A DNA stretch of 57,130 bases from Candidatus Omnitrophota bacterium (GCA_015233115.1 JADFYJ010000017.1:1-57130); one strand, 5' to 3'. Counted from the first letter of the stretch, positions 42,377 to 51,385 are shown. A program made the numbers and translations. The notes: a model not told the origin generated them from the sequence alone.

Positions 42377-43245
42377 TGAGTATTTTTATGCCGATCGAAC
42401 AATTATCTTTTCATCACAAAGATCTTCTCCGTGAACGTTTAAAAAATGTTCAGACCTCATTATCCGAATATAGTTTCGCTAATCTTTTTTTATTCCGCGG
42501 TATGCATCATTATGAAGTTTTGTCTGAAAAAAATGAAATATTTATTATTGGAACGATGCGTGATGGCCGGAGATATGTAATGCCTACGCTTGATCCAAGG
42601 CTGGGGGATAACAGCTTGCTGTTTAAATTGTCAAAAAATTACGATTGTATTTTTCCTATTGCTGAAGAATGGCTGGATATTTTTGATGCTGACCGGTTCA
42701 CTCGGTCGTATCACGATGACGATTCAGACTATATTTATACGGTTGACCAGCTTTCGACATATAAGGGGCAAAAACTTCATGGTCAAAAAAATCTTCTCAA
42801 TCAATTTTTTTTAAAATATACGCCTAACCCGCAGCCTCTTACTAAAGAGTGTATGCCCGACGGCCGAACTATTTTAAATGACTGGCAGATTCAGAGCGGA
42901 GAAAATAAAGAAGCAACGGATTATTATCCATGCTTAGACGCACTGGAAAAATATGATGAGCTTGTTTTATGCGGCGGAATTTATTATGTGGATCAAGAAC
43001 CTGCCGGGTTTATGATCGGTGAAGAAATCAATGAAAAGATGTTTCTCGTTCATTTTGCTAAAGGTCTTAAAAAGTTTAAAGGAATATATCAATACATGTA
43101 TAATCAATTCGCGAAAATACTTCCTAACAAATATATTTTTATGAATTTTGAGCAGGATATGGGGAAAACAGTGTTAAAGGCCGCGAAACTGTCCTATCAT
43201 CCTGATCAAATTCTCAAAAAATATCGGATCCAAAGGATATCATGA
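42376..43245 (+). CDS. DUF2156 (GNAT-like) family protein
   Basis: Relatives include the catalytic part of phosphatidylglycerol lysyltransferases and stand-alone DUF2156 proteins. The 289 residues show FHHKDLLRERLKN, SEYSFANLFLFR, and the C-terminal GNAT-like half FLVHFAKGLKKFKGIYQYMY and NFEQDMGKTVLKAAKLSYHP. There are no membrane segments, so it is a soluble acyl or aminoacyl transferase-like protein of unknown substrate. The start overlaps the previous stop by one base. Confidence 0.8.
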   Translation: MSIFMPIEQLSFHHKDLLRERLKNVQTSLSEYSFANLFLFRGMHHYEVLSEKNEIFIIGTMRDGRRYVMPTLDPRLGDNSLLFKLSKNYDCIFPIAEEWLDIFDADRFTRSYHDDDSDYIYTVDQLSTYKGQKLHGQKNLLNQFFLKYTPNPQPLTKECMPDGRTILNDWQIQSGENKEATDYYPCLDALEKYDELVLCGGIYYVDQEPAGFMIGEEINEKMFLVHFAKGLKKFKGIYQYMYNQFAKILPNKYIFMNFEQDMGKTVLKAAKLSYHPDQILKKYRIQRIS

Positions 43246-43652
43246 CCAAGCCTAACCCTATGCATTTATCAATGGTTATTTGCGATTCTATTATTGAAGA
43301 CCGCTTGACTGGAAAAAAATCTTTGATAGGAATTTTTAATAACATTCAAGCGAATGCCGTTCCTTGCGTGCATCCTAAATTAAGCGTTTTTATCGCTTTA
43401 ACCGAAGGAAATGGGCAATATAAAGCACAACTGCGCTGTTTAAAAGTCGGGGATGAAAAGGAAATATTTTCAGTTAATGGAGAAGTATATTTTAAAGATC
43501 CTTCCCAAATTGTGGAATTAATTTTTGATTTTTCCGGGCTTAATTTTCCGGATTACGGTGATTACCGGTTTGATTTTTTATGCGAAGGACGTCAGGTTGT
43601 TGGTCGAAGATTTATAATATCCGACGACAAAGGAGGGAAGCGTAACACTTAG
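43242..43652 (+). CDS. Small conserved beta-sandwich protein (DUF6941-like)
   Basis: The 136-residue soluble protein has the pattern MVICDSIIEDRLTGKKSLIG, GIFNNIQA, LSVFIALTEGNGQYKAQLRC and YRFDFLCEGRQVVGRRF, which I recall from DUF6941 proteins found in many environmental genomes; the name is a recollection, not a search result. ATG overlaps the DUF2156 gene by four bases. Function unknown. Confidence 0.65.
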   Translation: MTKPNPMHLSMVICDSIIEDRLTGKKSLIGIFNNIQANAVPCVHPKLSVFIALTEGNGQYKAQLRCLKVGDEKEIFSVNGEVYFKDPSQIVELIFDFSGLNFPDYGDYRFDFLCEGRQVVGRRFIISDDKGGKRNT

Positions 43653-43740
43653 CCTGTTTTTAAGTCGGAAAATTTTTTGATCAAGTTGGGTTGTTTTTTT
43701 GTTTTTTATCGGGTATACTTTCAGCATTCAAAGGATACCC

Positions 43741-44316
43741 ATGAAAAAAAATACTACTGTCCCATTTTTTGTTATCTGTTGTTTATTTTTCTGTGCCTTT
43801 AGCGCAGCGGCCGGCCTATTAAACGGATCCGGCGAGCATTCTTCACCAGGCATGGACCAAATTCCAGACCGGTCAGTCGCCAGAATGCTATCTGATGATT
43901 TTTCCAATCAAAGGCCGCTCAAGGACGGATCCAATCCATGGCTCCCATTTGTCATTCCGCAGGAGAATCATTTTTGTTCCCCATTTGAGGGCGATGGGAG
44001 CGGCGGCAATTCATTTAACAATTCTGGCAGTGGAGATTTTGGCCAATCGTTCAGCAGACATAGTTCGACTCGTGAAACTGATCCGGATTCTTGGGGCAAT
44101 AGTGGAGGCGCTCCAAATTCATCTGATCCATCTGGTTCGTCTGGCTTACCTGATCCGAAAGATTTGTTACCTGGCGATCTTCCTATATTTTATCCAACAA
44201 TATCGCCATCTATTTTTGATGATTCGCCGTCTGTTGTCCCTGAACCATCGACAATATTATTGTTAAGTATGGGCATAATGGGAATGTTGCCTTTGACCCG
44301 TCGGCGTATTCTATGA
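43741..44316 (+). CDS. PEP-CTERM sorted exported protein, Ser/Gly-rich
   Basis: The 191 residues begin with a signal peptide (MKKNTTVPFFVICCLFFCAF). A low-complexity Ser/Gly/Asp/Pro-rich body follows (GDGSGGNSFNNSGSGDFG, PNSSDPSGSSGLPDPKD). The chain ends with VVPEPSTILLLSMGIMGML and a basic tail LTRRRIL, the PEP-CTERM sorting tag. ATG 43741 has AAAGGA upstream. It overlaps the next gene by four bases. Confidence 0.85.
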   Translation: MKKNTTVPFFVICCLFFCAFSAAAGLLNGSGEHSSPGMDQIPDRSVARMLSDDFSNQRPLKDGSNPWLPFVIPQENHFCSPFEGDGSGGNSFNNSGSGDFGQSFSRHSSTRETDPDSWGNSGGAPNSSDPSGSSGLPDPKDLLPGDLPIFYPTISPSIFDDSPSVVPEPSTILLLSMGIMGMLPLTRRRIL

Positions 44317-44771
44317 TTTTTGACCAAATTCAAAATCTTAAATATTATAATAAAATAATTCCTCAAGTTTTGTCCATACAGGAATTTATTGCGCGCACGG
44401 ACTGTTTGTCATTACCAGCCGGAGAAATAGAAATTTGCGGGAGAGATTTATTCGTCCGTACTAATGAATATATGACAGAGCCGCAGGGCGCAAAACGGTT
44501 TGAAACCCATCAGCTATACGCGGATGTTCAATATGTGGTTTATGGCACAGAAATGATGGGGTTTTGTGTTGAGAAACATTTAAATGAATTAACTTTATAT
44601 GAACCCCCAAATGATATCCAATTTTTTAAAACTCCCGCTCAGGTGACAGATATTATCGTCCATGAAGGAAATTTTGTTGTATTTTTCCCGCAGGAAGCTC
44701 ATCAGCCAGGATGCATGTATCAAAAGCCCGCACGGGTGAAAAAATTAGTTTTTAAAATCCGCATGGTGTGA
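44313..44771 (+). CDS. YhcH/YjgK/YiaL family protein
   Basis: Small cupin-like family linked to sugar metabolism (sialic acid and ketosugar pathways in E. coli). The 152 residues include FETHQLYADVQYVVYG and FFPQEAHQPGCM, with the histidines expected to bind metal, and KKLVFKIRM at the end. No sugar genes are nearby, so the substrate is unknown. Confidence 0.85.
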   Translation: MIFDQIQNLKYYNKIIPQVLSIQEFIARTDCLSLPAGEIEICGRDLFVRTNEYMTEPQGAKRFETHQLYADVQYVVYGTEMMGFCVEKHLNELTLYEPPNDIQFFKTPAQVTDIIVHEGNFVVFFPQEAHQPGCMYQKPARVKKLVFKIRMV

Positions 44772-44884
44772 GGTCTTTTATCCCCGTATTTATTTTATCT
44801 AAGTCTTTGGGCCAATTGTGTTTTTAGCTTTCTTCAAATACAATGATTTAAATTATTTTAACCATTCATTGATAGGAGAGTATT

Positions 44885-45244
44885 ATGAAGAATAAATTTT
44901 TGCTTTTTGGTTTAGTAATGTTTTTTATGGTAGGACTTGCTGCGTGCAGTCAGAAACCAAAATCTGCCAATTCCGAAGAAGCGATCCAACAGTCGCAAAC
45001 ATTGAAGACTGTAGATGATCAAGTCAAATATTTAGTCAATGAAGCAAATGGATTTGTTAATACAAAGAATTACGATCAGGCGGTTAATATTGCGAATCAT
45101 ATATTGGCTAATTTAGACAAAAATTCTGCGCCTGCGATGAGTGTTTTGGAAAAAGCCCAAGCCCAGCTCAAAGCCATGGCGGATAAAAAAGTTACAGAAA
45201 TGAAAGGTGCGATGCAGAATACTTTGGGAGGAATGGGAAAATAA
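44885..45244 (+). CDS. Small lipoprotein
   Basis: Signal peptide with lipobox GLAAC (cleavage before Cys21). The mature part of about 100 residues is helical (EEAIQQSQTLKTVDDQVKYL, NYDQAVNIANHILAN) and resembles a single TPR-like hairpin. SD GGAGAG is near the start. Function unknown. It is followed 40 bases later by the aquaporin. Confidence 0.8.
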   Translation: MKNKFLLFGLVMFFMVGLAACSQKPKSANSEEAIQQSQTLKTVDDQVKYLVNEANGFVNTKNYDQAVNIANHILANLDKNSAPAMSVLEKAQAQLKAMADKKVTEMKGAMQNTLGGMGK

Positions 45245-45284
45245 TCGGTAATGATTGTTATTATCAAAATTAAAAGGAGAGAGT

Positions 45285-45989
45285 ATGCCTTTAATGCACA
45301 GAGCGTCTGTTGAGTGTATTGGAACATTTTGGTTGGTGTTGGGCGGGTGCGGCAGTGCGGTTTTAGCTGCAGCATTTCCGGGTTTAGGAATTGGTTTTTT
45401 AGGTGTGGCATTAGCTTTTGGATTAACTGTATTGACCATGGCATTCGCCATTGGTCATATTTCAGGTTGTCATCTTAACCCTGCGGTTTCAGTCGGTCTT
45501 GCCGTATCAGGCAAGTTTAAGGCCGCTGATCTTCCCGCGTATATTATCGCGCAAGTGATCGGTGCCGTGATTGCGGGTGGCGTTCTTTATTTAATCGCTA
45601 GCGGGAAACCGGGTTTTGATGTCGCGAATGGGTTTGCTTCCAATGGTTATGGCGCGCACTCTCCGGGTGGTTATTCTTTAGGCGCTGGATTTATTTGTGA
45701 AGTGGTTATGACCGGTATGTTCTTGCTCATTATTCTTGGCTCAACCGATAAACGCGCGCCGCAGGGATTTGCTCCCATTGCGATTGGTTTAGGATTGACG
45801 CTTATTCATCTTATTAGTATTCCCGTGACTAATACGTCAGTCAACCCGGCCAGAAGTACCGGGGTAGCCTTATATGTCGGCGGATGGGCCATAACGCAAT
45901 TATGGATGTTTTGGGTCGCACCGATTTTGGGTGCTGTTATCGGCGGTTTATTGCACCGGGTGATGAATCCCCCAATTCCTGATTTCTAA
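45285..45989 (+). CDS. aqpZ: Aquaporin Z
   Basis: Water channel of the inner membrane. It has six membrane segments and both NPA loops (HLNPAVS and SVNPARS) in 234 residues. [19 protein letters not shown] and [15 protein letters not shown] match AqpZ rather than glycerol facilitators. Start ATG 45285 has GGAGAGA upstream. Confidence 0.95.
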   Translation: MPLMHRASVECIGTFWLVLGGCGSAVLAAAFPGLGIGFLGVALAFGLTVLTMAFAIGHISGCHLNPAVSVGLAVSGKFKAADLPAYIIAQVIGAVIAGGVLYLIASGKPGFDVANGFASNGYGAHSPGGYSLGAGFICEVVMTGMFLLIILGSTDKRAPQGFAPIAIGLGLTLIHLISIPVTNTSVNPARSTGVALYVGGWAITQLWMFWVAPILGAVIGGLLHRVMNPPIPDF

Positions 45990-46050
45990 TTAGGAATTAG
46001 GGTGAATCCGGAAAAATAAAAATGATCGCAAGCTTTTAAATTGACATTAC

Positions 46051-46084
46051 ACCTTCGTTCAGATTAAACTGAGCGAAGGTTTTC
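46051..46084 (+). terminator. Intrinsic terminator after aqpZ
   Basis: ACCTTCGTTCAG and CTGAGCGAAGGT form a 12-bp stem with one G-T pair, loop ATTAAA, then TTTTCTCTT. Confidence 0.75.
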
Positions 46085-46112
46085 TCTTATACCTATAAAA
46101 CCGAAAGAAATT

Positions 46113-47060
46113 ATGGTAGATCCGGATTTGTTAAAAATTGCCGCGTCAAAGCGCGAGACTCTTAAAGCGAGCACCAACGCGATACGTTTAGTTAATAGTA
46201 TGGGAGATGACGAGGAGCTTAGCGGTTTAATCCTCGAACAGTATCATCAACATTTTGTCGCGCAAATATTTGATGAACGCTGGCTCAAGGAAAAAAAGCT
46301 TCTGAGAGATTTTGTAAAAGAACAGGGCGGCGTGTACTTGGTTATTAAAGACCGCACAGAATCAGCGTCTTCACATCCTGATGATATTAAACGAAATGTT
46401 TGGATAGAACACAATTCTTCGCAAACAATCGTCGAAGAAAACGGTTTAAACTTTGGCGTGGATTTGAATGATACCCTAAACACAGGATTGTTTTTAGACA
46501 TGCGTCATAATCGCAAAGTGGTTTCCGGCTTGGCCGCGAACCGGAAGGTTTTAAACTGTTTTGCCTACACATGTTCGTTTGGAGTGTATTGCCGGCATAA
46601 AGGCGCAATCAGTGTGGTCAATGTGGATGTCAGCAAAAAAAGTTTGGACCGCGGCCGGGCGAATTATGAGTTAAATGGAATCGTACCCGAGAAAAACGAA
46701 TTTATCCGCGCGGATGCGGTTGAATATCTTGAGAAAGCGGTTAAAAAAGATAACCGGTTTGATCTGATTATTCTTGATCCTCCGTCATTTGCCCGGCATG
46801 AGGGAAAAATTTTTAGCGTCAAAAAAGATCTGGCCGGGTTGATCGCGAATGCGGTTAAAGTTCTTAATCCTGATGGTGTTTTGTTTGTATCAACGAATTT
46901 AAGTGATATGAATCCGGAATATTTAGAGGATTTGATCACGGAAGCCGCAAAAAATAGAACGGTTAAAAAAGTCGATTACTTCGGACAAGACCAGGATTTT
47001 CCCGGAAGCGGGCTTATGTCAGAAAGCTGTTTGTCAGCAGTATTGGTTATTTTGTCGTAA
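46113..47060 (+). CDS. Class I SAM-dependent rRNA methyltransferase-like protein (RlmI/RlmK type)
   Basis: Probably a 23S rRNA base methyltransferase. The 315 residues have an EEI-like middle domain, the SAM site VLNCFAYTCSFGVYC (family usually YTGxFSV, here C-S for G-x), and the catalytic LIILDPPSFAR. The N-terminal PUA domain of RlmI is missing or reduced. The exact target base is not known. Confidence 0.85.
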   Translation: MVDPDLLKIAASKRETLKASTNAIRLVNSMGDDEELSGLILEQYHQHFVAQIFDERWLKEKKLLRDFVKEQGGVYLVIKDRTESASSHPDDIKRNVWIEHNSSQTIVEENGLNFGVDLNDTLNTGLFLDMRHNRKVVSGLAANRKVLNCFAYTCSFGVYCRHKGAISVVNVDVSKKSLDRGRANYELNGIVPEKNEFIRADAVEYLEKAVKKDNRFDLIILDPPSFARHEGKIFSVKKDLAGLIANAVKVLNPDGVLFVSTNLSDMNPEYLEDLITEAAKNRTVKKVDYFGQDQDFPGSGLMSESCLSAVLVILS

Positions 47061-47074
47061 TTTAGGTATTGTAC

Positions 47075-47100
47075 GTAGGGGAGGGTCTGAGACTCTCCCG
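47075..47100. repeat. GTAG-headed hairpin (REP-like)
   Basis: GTAG followed by GGGAGGGTC, TGA, GACTCTCCC. It is a further member of the group at 29786 and 34066, with a different stem sequence. Confidence 0.65.
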
Positions 47101-47140
47101 TTTTAAAATTTGTTTTTAATTTTCTAAAATAGGAGACCTC

Positions 47141-47761
47141 ATGAAAAAATTACTTCACATTATCGCTACTCCCCGGGGAGATGAATCCAGAACTTTAAAA
47201 GTTTCAAAAGTGTTTTTGGAACAATTTAAAAGCACCCATCCTGATTGGACTGTTGATAAATTGGATTTAACTCAAGAAAACCTGCCTTCATTGACTGTTA
47301 AACGCGTTGATGGAAAATATGCCCTATTAGGGGGCAAAGATCTTTCCGGTGAAATGAAGGATGCCTGGGCTGAAATTATTAAGCACATTGAAAGGTTTAT
47401 GTCAGCTGATGCTTATTTGATCAGCATTCCGATGTGGAATTTTAGTATTCCTTATACTTTGAAACAATACATTGATATCATTTTTCAGCCTAAATATCTC
47501 TTCCGTTATACGGCGGCTGGAGTGGAAGGGTTAGTCACGAACAGGAAAATGGTCGTGATCACCAGCCGCGGCGGCGACTATTCTTCTGCTATGAAAAGCG
47601 CTGATTTTCAGGAACCGTATCTTCGTTTTGCGTTTGGATTTGTAGGTCTGAAAGATATTACGTTTATTAATGCCCAACCAATGGACATGGGACAAGACCT
47701 GCAAGCTCAAAAAATCGCGGCAGCTCAGGATTTAGCCAAGGCAATTGCGCAAGCTATATAG
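47141..47761 (+). CDS. FMN-dependent NADH-azoreductase (AzoR family)
   Basis: Flavodoxin-fold NAD(P)H quinone/azo reductase. The 206 residues show IIATPRGDESRTLKVSKVF for FMN phosphate binding, IPMWNFSIPYTLKQYIDIIF and VVITSRGGDYS. Length and motifs fit AzoR. It is likely a detoxifying quinone reductase and seems to be a single-gene unit. Confidence 0.9.
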   Translation: MKKLLHIIATPRGDESRTLKVSKVFLEQFKSTHPDWTVDKLDLTQENLPSLTVKRVDGKYALLGGKDLSGEMKDAWAEIIKHIERFMSADAYLISIPMWNFSIPYTLKQYIDIIFQPKYLFRYTAAGVEGLVTNRKMVVITSRGGDYSSAMKSADFQEPYLRFAFGFVGLKDITFINAQPMDMGQDLQAQKIAAAQDLAKAIAQAI

Positions 47762-47788
47762 CCCGCCTGCTTGTTTTTTTCTTTTTTT

Positions 47789-47860
47789 GTGTCATACTTT
47801 AAATGGGCTTAGAACGATTGATATTTAAAGTTTGACACTAATTGTCTGATTTTTTAAATA
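47789..47860 (+). promoter_or_regulatory. Promoter with overlapping 16-bp inverted repeat
   Basis: GTGTCATACTTTAAAT (47789-47804) pairs 15 of 16 with ATTTAAAGTTTGACAC (47823-47838). TTGACA within the right arm (47832-47837) and TAAATA (47855-47860) are 17 bases apart. The palindrome could be an operator for the surface-protein gene at 47888 or a two-way terminator. Confidence 0.5.
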
Positions 47861-47887
47861 CTCAGCATTATAAAGGGAGAAAAAAAC

Positions 47888-49612
47888 ATGTCAAAAAAAT
47901 CATTTATCATCTTAAGTTTGCTGTTTAGCTGGACTGGGATGGTTTGGGCAGGGACAACAGAGTTAAAAGTCTCTTATCCTTCCCCTTTTGGAGTATATAA
48001 AGCCATGCGTTTGGTTCCCGTTACAAAAGCTAAGCTTAATAAGTCAGCCGCTGGCACAGAAGGCGCGTTACAGGTCGTAGATAATGAAACAGAAGCGGCA
48101 GGTCCGCAATATACCCTTGATGTATCGCAGGGGGCGAGTGGCAGCACATGGAATTTGTTCCCTTGGTTTGAAAAAAATAGTGTGGTGCAGTTGTTTGATA
48201 CAAAAGCGAATGTCGGCATTGGGACGACGAAACCACAAAGTATCTTGCATGTTATGAATCCATCAGGTCCCGGAAGTATTCTGGTGAGTGGAAAAGGAGA
48301 CCAGTGGAATTATGGCTGTTATGGAATTACCGATGGGAAAGGCGTTAGTGGTGATGGAGGGATAGATACAAATGGCTGGTCCATGTGTCAAACTGTGGGG
48401 TTGAATCCGAAAGATAACACCATTGATCAAAATTACCAAAACCAATTCGTTATTAGCCGCTGGGATAAAGCGTTGTCTCAAGGCCATAGAAACGTCTTTT
48501 TTCTTACCAAAGAAGGAAAATTAGGTCTTAATACAGATAGAGTTCCGTTGACTAATTTAGAAATATTAGACCCTATTAATCCGGCAGGTCTTTTAATCGG
48601 CGGTAAGGGAGGAAAATATACAAATTCTTGCCTGGCCTTAACAGATCAAAACGGTTTATGGGATCCCATAAAAAATACTACTTCTTTAACGGGTTGGAAT
48701 ATGTGTTATACCAATGCGCCGAATGGATATGATAATTGGAATGAATTACTAGTTTTTCAAAAATGGGTAGGAGCTGATCATTCTAATGTCATGATAATGG
48801 GTAAAGACGGCAATGTGGGTATTGGAGTTAATCATCCCCCTCAGGCAAGGCTTGAAGTCGCCAGTACTGGTGCAAATACGGCGGGAAGTCTGGTGGTAAG
48901 CGGGGCAGGGGACAAGTGGAATCATTCCTGTCTTGGGTTAACTGATGGCAAGGGATTAAACGGGGATGACACTAAAGGCTGGAATATGTGTTATACCAAC
49001 AGCACAGATAATAATTACAATGACCAACTTGTTATTCAGAGCTGGAATAAAGCCTTATATTCGAACACAAGTCATAAAAACATTTTGTTTGTAACTAAAG
49101 ATGGAAAAATGGGCCTTAATACGGATCGATCTCCGGTGACTAATTTGGAAATTTTGGACACAAAAAATCCAGCAGGACTCATTGTGGGAGGCAAGGGTGG
49201 TCAATACACGAATTCATGTATTGCTTTAACGGATGAAAAAGGAGCGTGGGATCCGAACAAAGGCATCAGTCTTCAAGGATGGAATATGTGTTATTCGAAT
49301 GCTCCGTCTCAATATCCTAGTTGGAATGAGATGTTAATTTTCCAAAAATGGTCAGGAACAACTCACATCAACGCCATGGTCATTGGGAAAAATGGAAACG
49401 TCGGGATTGGTCAAGATCAACCGGCTCAAAAGTTGGATGTGGGTGGGAATGTTAAAGCACAAAGAGTTCAAGTGACAGAATCAATTCAAGGTTCGACTTG
49501 TTCTGCCGGAGAAGCTGGAACCATAGGGCTCAATAACAATGGGACAACATTAAAGGCTTGTATTAAGGTCAATGGCAGTTATGTTTGGAAAAATATTCAA
49601 TTTGAGCCATAA
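47888..49612 (+). CDS. Large exported repeat protein with four Cys-paired repeats
   Basis: Signal peptide MSKKSFIILSLLFSWTGMVWA, then GTTELKVSYPSPFGVYKAM and NVGIGTTKPQ, the layout of surface or fibre-like proteins. The body has four tandem units of about 90-100 residues (about residues 130-225, 226-320, 334-415, 416-510). Each has CxxLTDxxG..GWNMCYTN (one cysteine before LTD, one in MC) and alternating NxGIG / GLNTDR..LEILD links. Units 1+2 and 3+4 are copies of each other. The C-terminus (STCSAGEAGTIGLNNNGTTL) resembles a fibre tip. Function unknown. Confidence 0.8.
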   Translation: MSKKSFIILSLLFSWTGMVWAGTTELKVSYPSPFGVYKAMRLVPVTKAKLNKSAAGTEGALQVVDNETEAAGPQYTLDVSQGASGSTWNLFPWFEKNSVVQLFDTKANVGIGTTKPQSILHVMNPSGPGSILVSGKGDQWNYGCYGITDGKGVSGDGGIDTNGWSMCQTVGLNPKDNTIDQNYQNQFVISRWDKALSQGHRNVFFLTKEGKLGLNTDRVPLTNLEILDPINPAGLLIGGKGGKYTNSCLALTDQNGLWDPIKNTTSLTGWNMCYTNAPNGYDNWNELLVFQKWVGADHSNVMIMGKDGNVGIGVNHPPQARLEVASTGANTAGSLVVSGAGDKWNHSCLGLTDGKGLNGDDTKGWNMCYTNSTDNNYNDQLVIQSWNKALYSNTSHKNILFVTKDGKMGLNTDRSPVTNLEILDTKNPAGLIVGGKGGQYTNSCIALTDEKGAWDPNKGISLQGWNMCYSNAPSQYPSWNEMLIFQKWSGTTHINAMVIGKNGNVGIGQDQPAQKLDVGGNVKAQRVQVTESIQGSTCSAGEAGTIGLNNNGTTLKACIKVNGSYVWKNIQFEP

Positions 49613-49658
49613 AAAGGGACAATTAAAAAGTTATTGATGTTTTAACATTAATAAAATT

Positions 49659-49726
49659 AAACCAGGTTTTCAAGATGCTCTAGCCGAGATGAAAGGTTGG
49701 CAGTGTCTGGAATTCCTGGTTTTTTT
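49659..49726 (+). terminator. Long structured terminator-like hairpin
   Basis: AAACCAGG (49659-49666) pairs with CCTGGTTT (49715-49722) followed by T-run to 49726. Inside, GATGCT/AGTGTC and AGCC/GGTT can also pair, so the arm is branched or bulged. A short GTAG-headed hairpin (GGGACT, CA, AGTCTC) follows at 49741-49758. The rest of the gap to 49850 shows no gene. Confidence 0.6.
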
Positions 49727-49850
49727 ATCCTAAATTTTAAGTAGGGGACTCAAGTCTCATTGTTAAAATAAAAAAAATCTATTATTTTAATTTAAAAGGG
49801 GTCATAGAAAAAGCGAACTAATTTTTTATAACTAAAGAAAGTAAAATATC

Positions 49851-50600
49851 ATGATAAAATTTATACGCAGGGGGATGATAACTGTAATTATAATGCTGAC
49901 CGTTGGATCGTACCAAGCTTGGGCAGGATCTGACTGGTTTAAAAATGTTCTCAGTCCGCTTACCAATAATAATACGGTTAATCTCAAACAAACCTCTCTC
50001 AATAACACGACCATTGCTTCAGGGCTAAGAGATGCCTTGCGTGTCGGCATTGATAAAACTATTGCTTTAACCGGACAGACTGACGGATTTTTTAAGAATC
50101 AGGCGATCAAAATCAGCATGCCTCAGCAGTTGCAAATTATGGATAAAGCATTGCGAGCGGTCGGTTACGGCCCTAAAGTTGATGAATTTGTTTTGAGCAT
50201 GAACCGCGCGGCTGAGACTGCCTCGCCAGTGGCTCGGGATATTTTTATTAATTCAATCATGGGGATCACTTTTGATGATGCTCAACACATTCTTAACGGA
50301 GGGAACACTGCTGCTACGGAATATTTTAAAGGAAAAACTGCGCAACAACTGCAAGGGTTGTTTCAACCCGTTGTAAACCAAAAACTTAATGAATTTGAAG
50401 TCACCCGCCGTTATAATATTCTCATTGAGAAATATAAGACTTTGCCTTTTGCTAGTAAATTTCCTGCTCCTAGTATTAATGATTATGTCGTGCGCAAAGC
50501 TTTGGATGGAATTTTTTATGTGCTTGGACAGCAGGAGCAGGCAATCCGTCAAGATCCGGCGGCCAGAGTAACGGATATTTTGAAACAGGTGTTTAAATAA
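49851..50600 (+). CDS. Exported DUF4197 family protein
   Basis: DUF4197 proteins are exported and uncharacterised. The 249 residues carry a signal peptide (about 1-25, ending YQAWA) and the family core [52 protein letters not shown]. No lipobox. It seems to be a single-gene unit. Confidence 0.85.
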   Translation: MIKFIRRGMITVIIMLTVGSYQAWAGSDWFKNVLSPLTNNNTVNLKQTSLNNTTIASGLRDALRVGIDKTIALTGQTDGFFKNQAIKISMPQQLQIMDKALRAVGYGPKVDEFVLSMNRAAETASPVARDIFINSIMGITFDDAQHILNGGNTAATEYFKGKTAQQLQGLFQPVVNQKLNEFEVTRRYNILIEKYKTLPFASKFPAPSINDYVVRKALDGIFYVLGQQEQAIRQDPAARVTDILKQVFK

Positions 50601-50630
50601 TGGAAAATATTTTAAGCACTTGACGAAGGG

Positions 50631-50658
50631 TTGACAAATACGAAAGAGATGGTATCCT
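50631..50658 (+). promoter_or_regulatory. Putative promoter of the sigma-factor gene
   Basis: TTGACA at 50631-50636, spacer 16, TATCCT at 50653-50658. It would give a leader of about 110 nt that contains the terminator at 50731. Confidence 0.55.
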
Positions 50659-50730
50659 TAATTGTAAAAATTAAATAAAAAATAATTGTTTTCCAGGCAA
50701 AGTTTGTTTGGAAAATCTGTAAGGCGAAGA

Positions 50731-50766
50731 CGCCCTTTATCCATCACTGGATAAAGGGCGTTTTTA
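50731..50766 (+). terminator. Leader terminator / attenuator before the sigma gene
   Basis: CGCCCTTTATCC (50731-50742), loop ATCACT, GGATAAAGGGCG (50749-50760), then five T: a perfect 12-bp intrinsic terminator. It lies inside the leader and ends at the ribosome-binding region of the ORF at 50778. AAGGCGAAGACGCC precedes it and could form an alternative pairing with GGGCG. Confidence 0.75.
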
Positions 50767-50777
50767 TTGAGGTTAAA

Positions 50778-51272
50778 ATGTCTTTTGAAGAATTAACTGA
50801 AAGAATATCAACCAAATTAAAAGGGATTGTGTATAAGATCCATAGATCTTCACCGTCTTTTTCTGCGGAAGACTTGTATCAGGAAGCGGTTCTTAATCTT
50901 TGGGTCGAGTATGAAAATGGTAAGTTATCAGACAAGACAGACAGTTATATTTTACAAAGCTGTTATTTTTATTTGAAGAATTACATACGCACGGCACAGG
51001 ATAGGACATCCTTATTGAGCGTGAATATGCCGATGGAAAGTCTTTCCGTTGAAGTCAAGGATTCGGTTGATGAAGATCCTGATATGGATACTTTAATGGA
51101 GAAAGTTTTTAATGACGGGTTAAGCCGGAAGGAAAAAGAGATTGTTTTCTTTTATCTTCAAGGATGGACGACAAGGCAAATAGGTGAACGGCTGGGAGTT
51201 TCTCATGTGAGTGTTGTGAAATTGGAGCATAATATTCGAGAAAAGTGTAAAAATTTTAAAAATCATGTTTAA
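50778..51272 (+). CDS. Small RNA polymerase sigma-70 family factor
   Basis: Of 164 residues, the N-terminal part has a sigma region 2 (SFSAEDLYQEAVLNLWVEYE, SYILQSCYFYLKNYIRT). The C-terminal part has region 4 (LSRKEKEIVFFYLQGWTTRQ, IGERLGVSHVSVVKLEHNI). It is a compact ECF-like or phage-type sigma. No anti-sigma gene is adjacent. Its place before the P-II permease gene suggests a role in that regulon; this is inference. Confidence 0.8.
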   Translation: MSFEELTERISTKLKGIVYKIHRSSPSFSAEDLYQEAVLNLWVEYENGKLSDKTDSYILQSCYFYLKNYIRTAQDRTSLLSVNMPMESLSVEVKDSVDEDPDMDTLMEKVFNDGLSRKEKEIVFFYLQGWTTRQIGERLGVSHVSVVKLEHNIREKCKNFKNHV

Positions 51273-51343
51273 TTTTGGTTACCAAACCGTGATTTTTGTA
51301 CTTGTATTGGTGTAGTACCCGCAATGATGCGCAAACCAACAAT

Positions 51344-51371
51344 GACGTTCCTCAGAAGGAACGTCTTTTAT
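51344..51371 (+). terminator. Terminator-like hairpin in the permease leader (1)
   Basis: GACGTTCCT (51344-51352), loop CAGA, AGGAACGTC (51357-51365), then TTTTATTTTAT. It may end the sigma transcript or serve as an attenuator of the next gene. AATGATGCGCAAACC lies just upstream. Confidence 0.7.
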
Positions 51372-51385
51372 TTTATAAGACACAG

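Noticed and set aside
49659-49726. Riboswitch (for example c-di-GMP type) before the DUF4197 gene
   Set aside because: None of the conserved aptamer motifs are seen, and the T-run places it as a terminator of the gene upstream.
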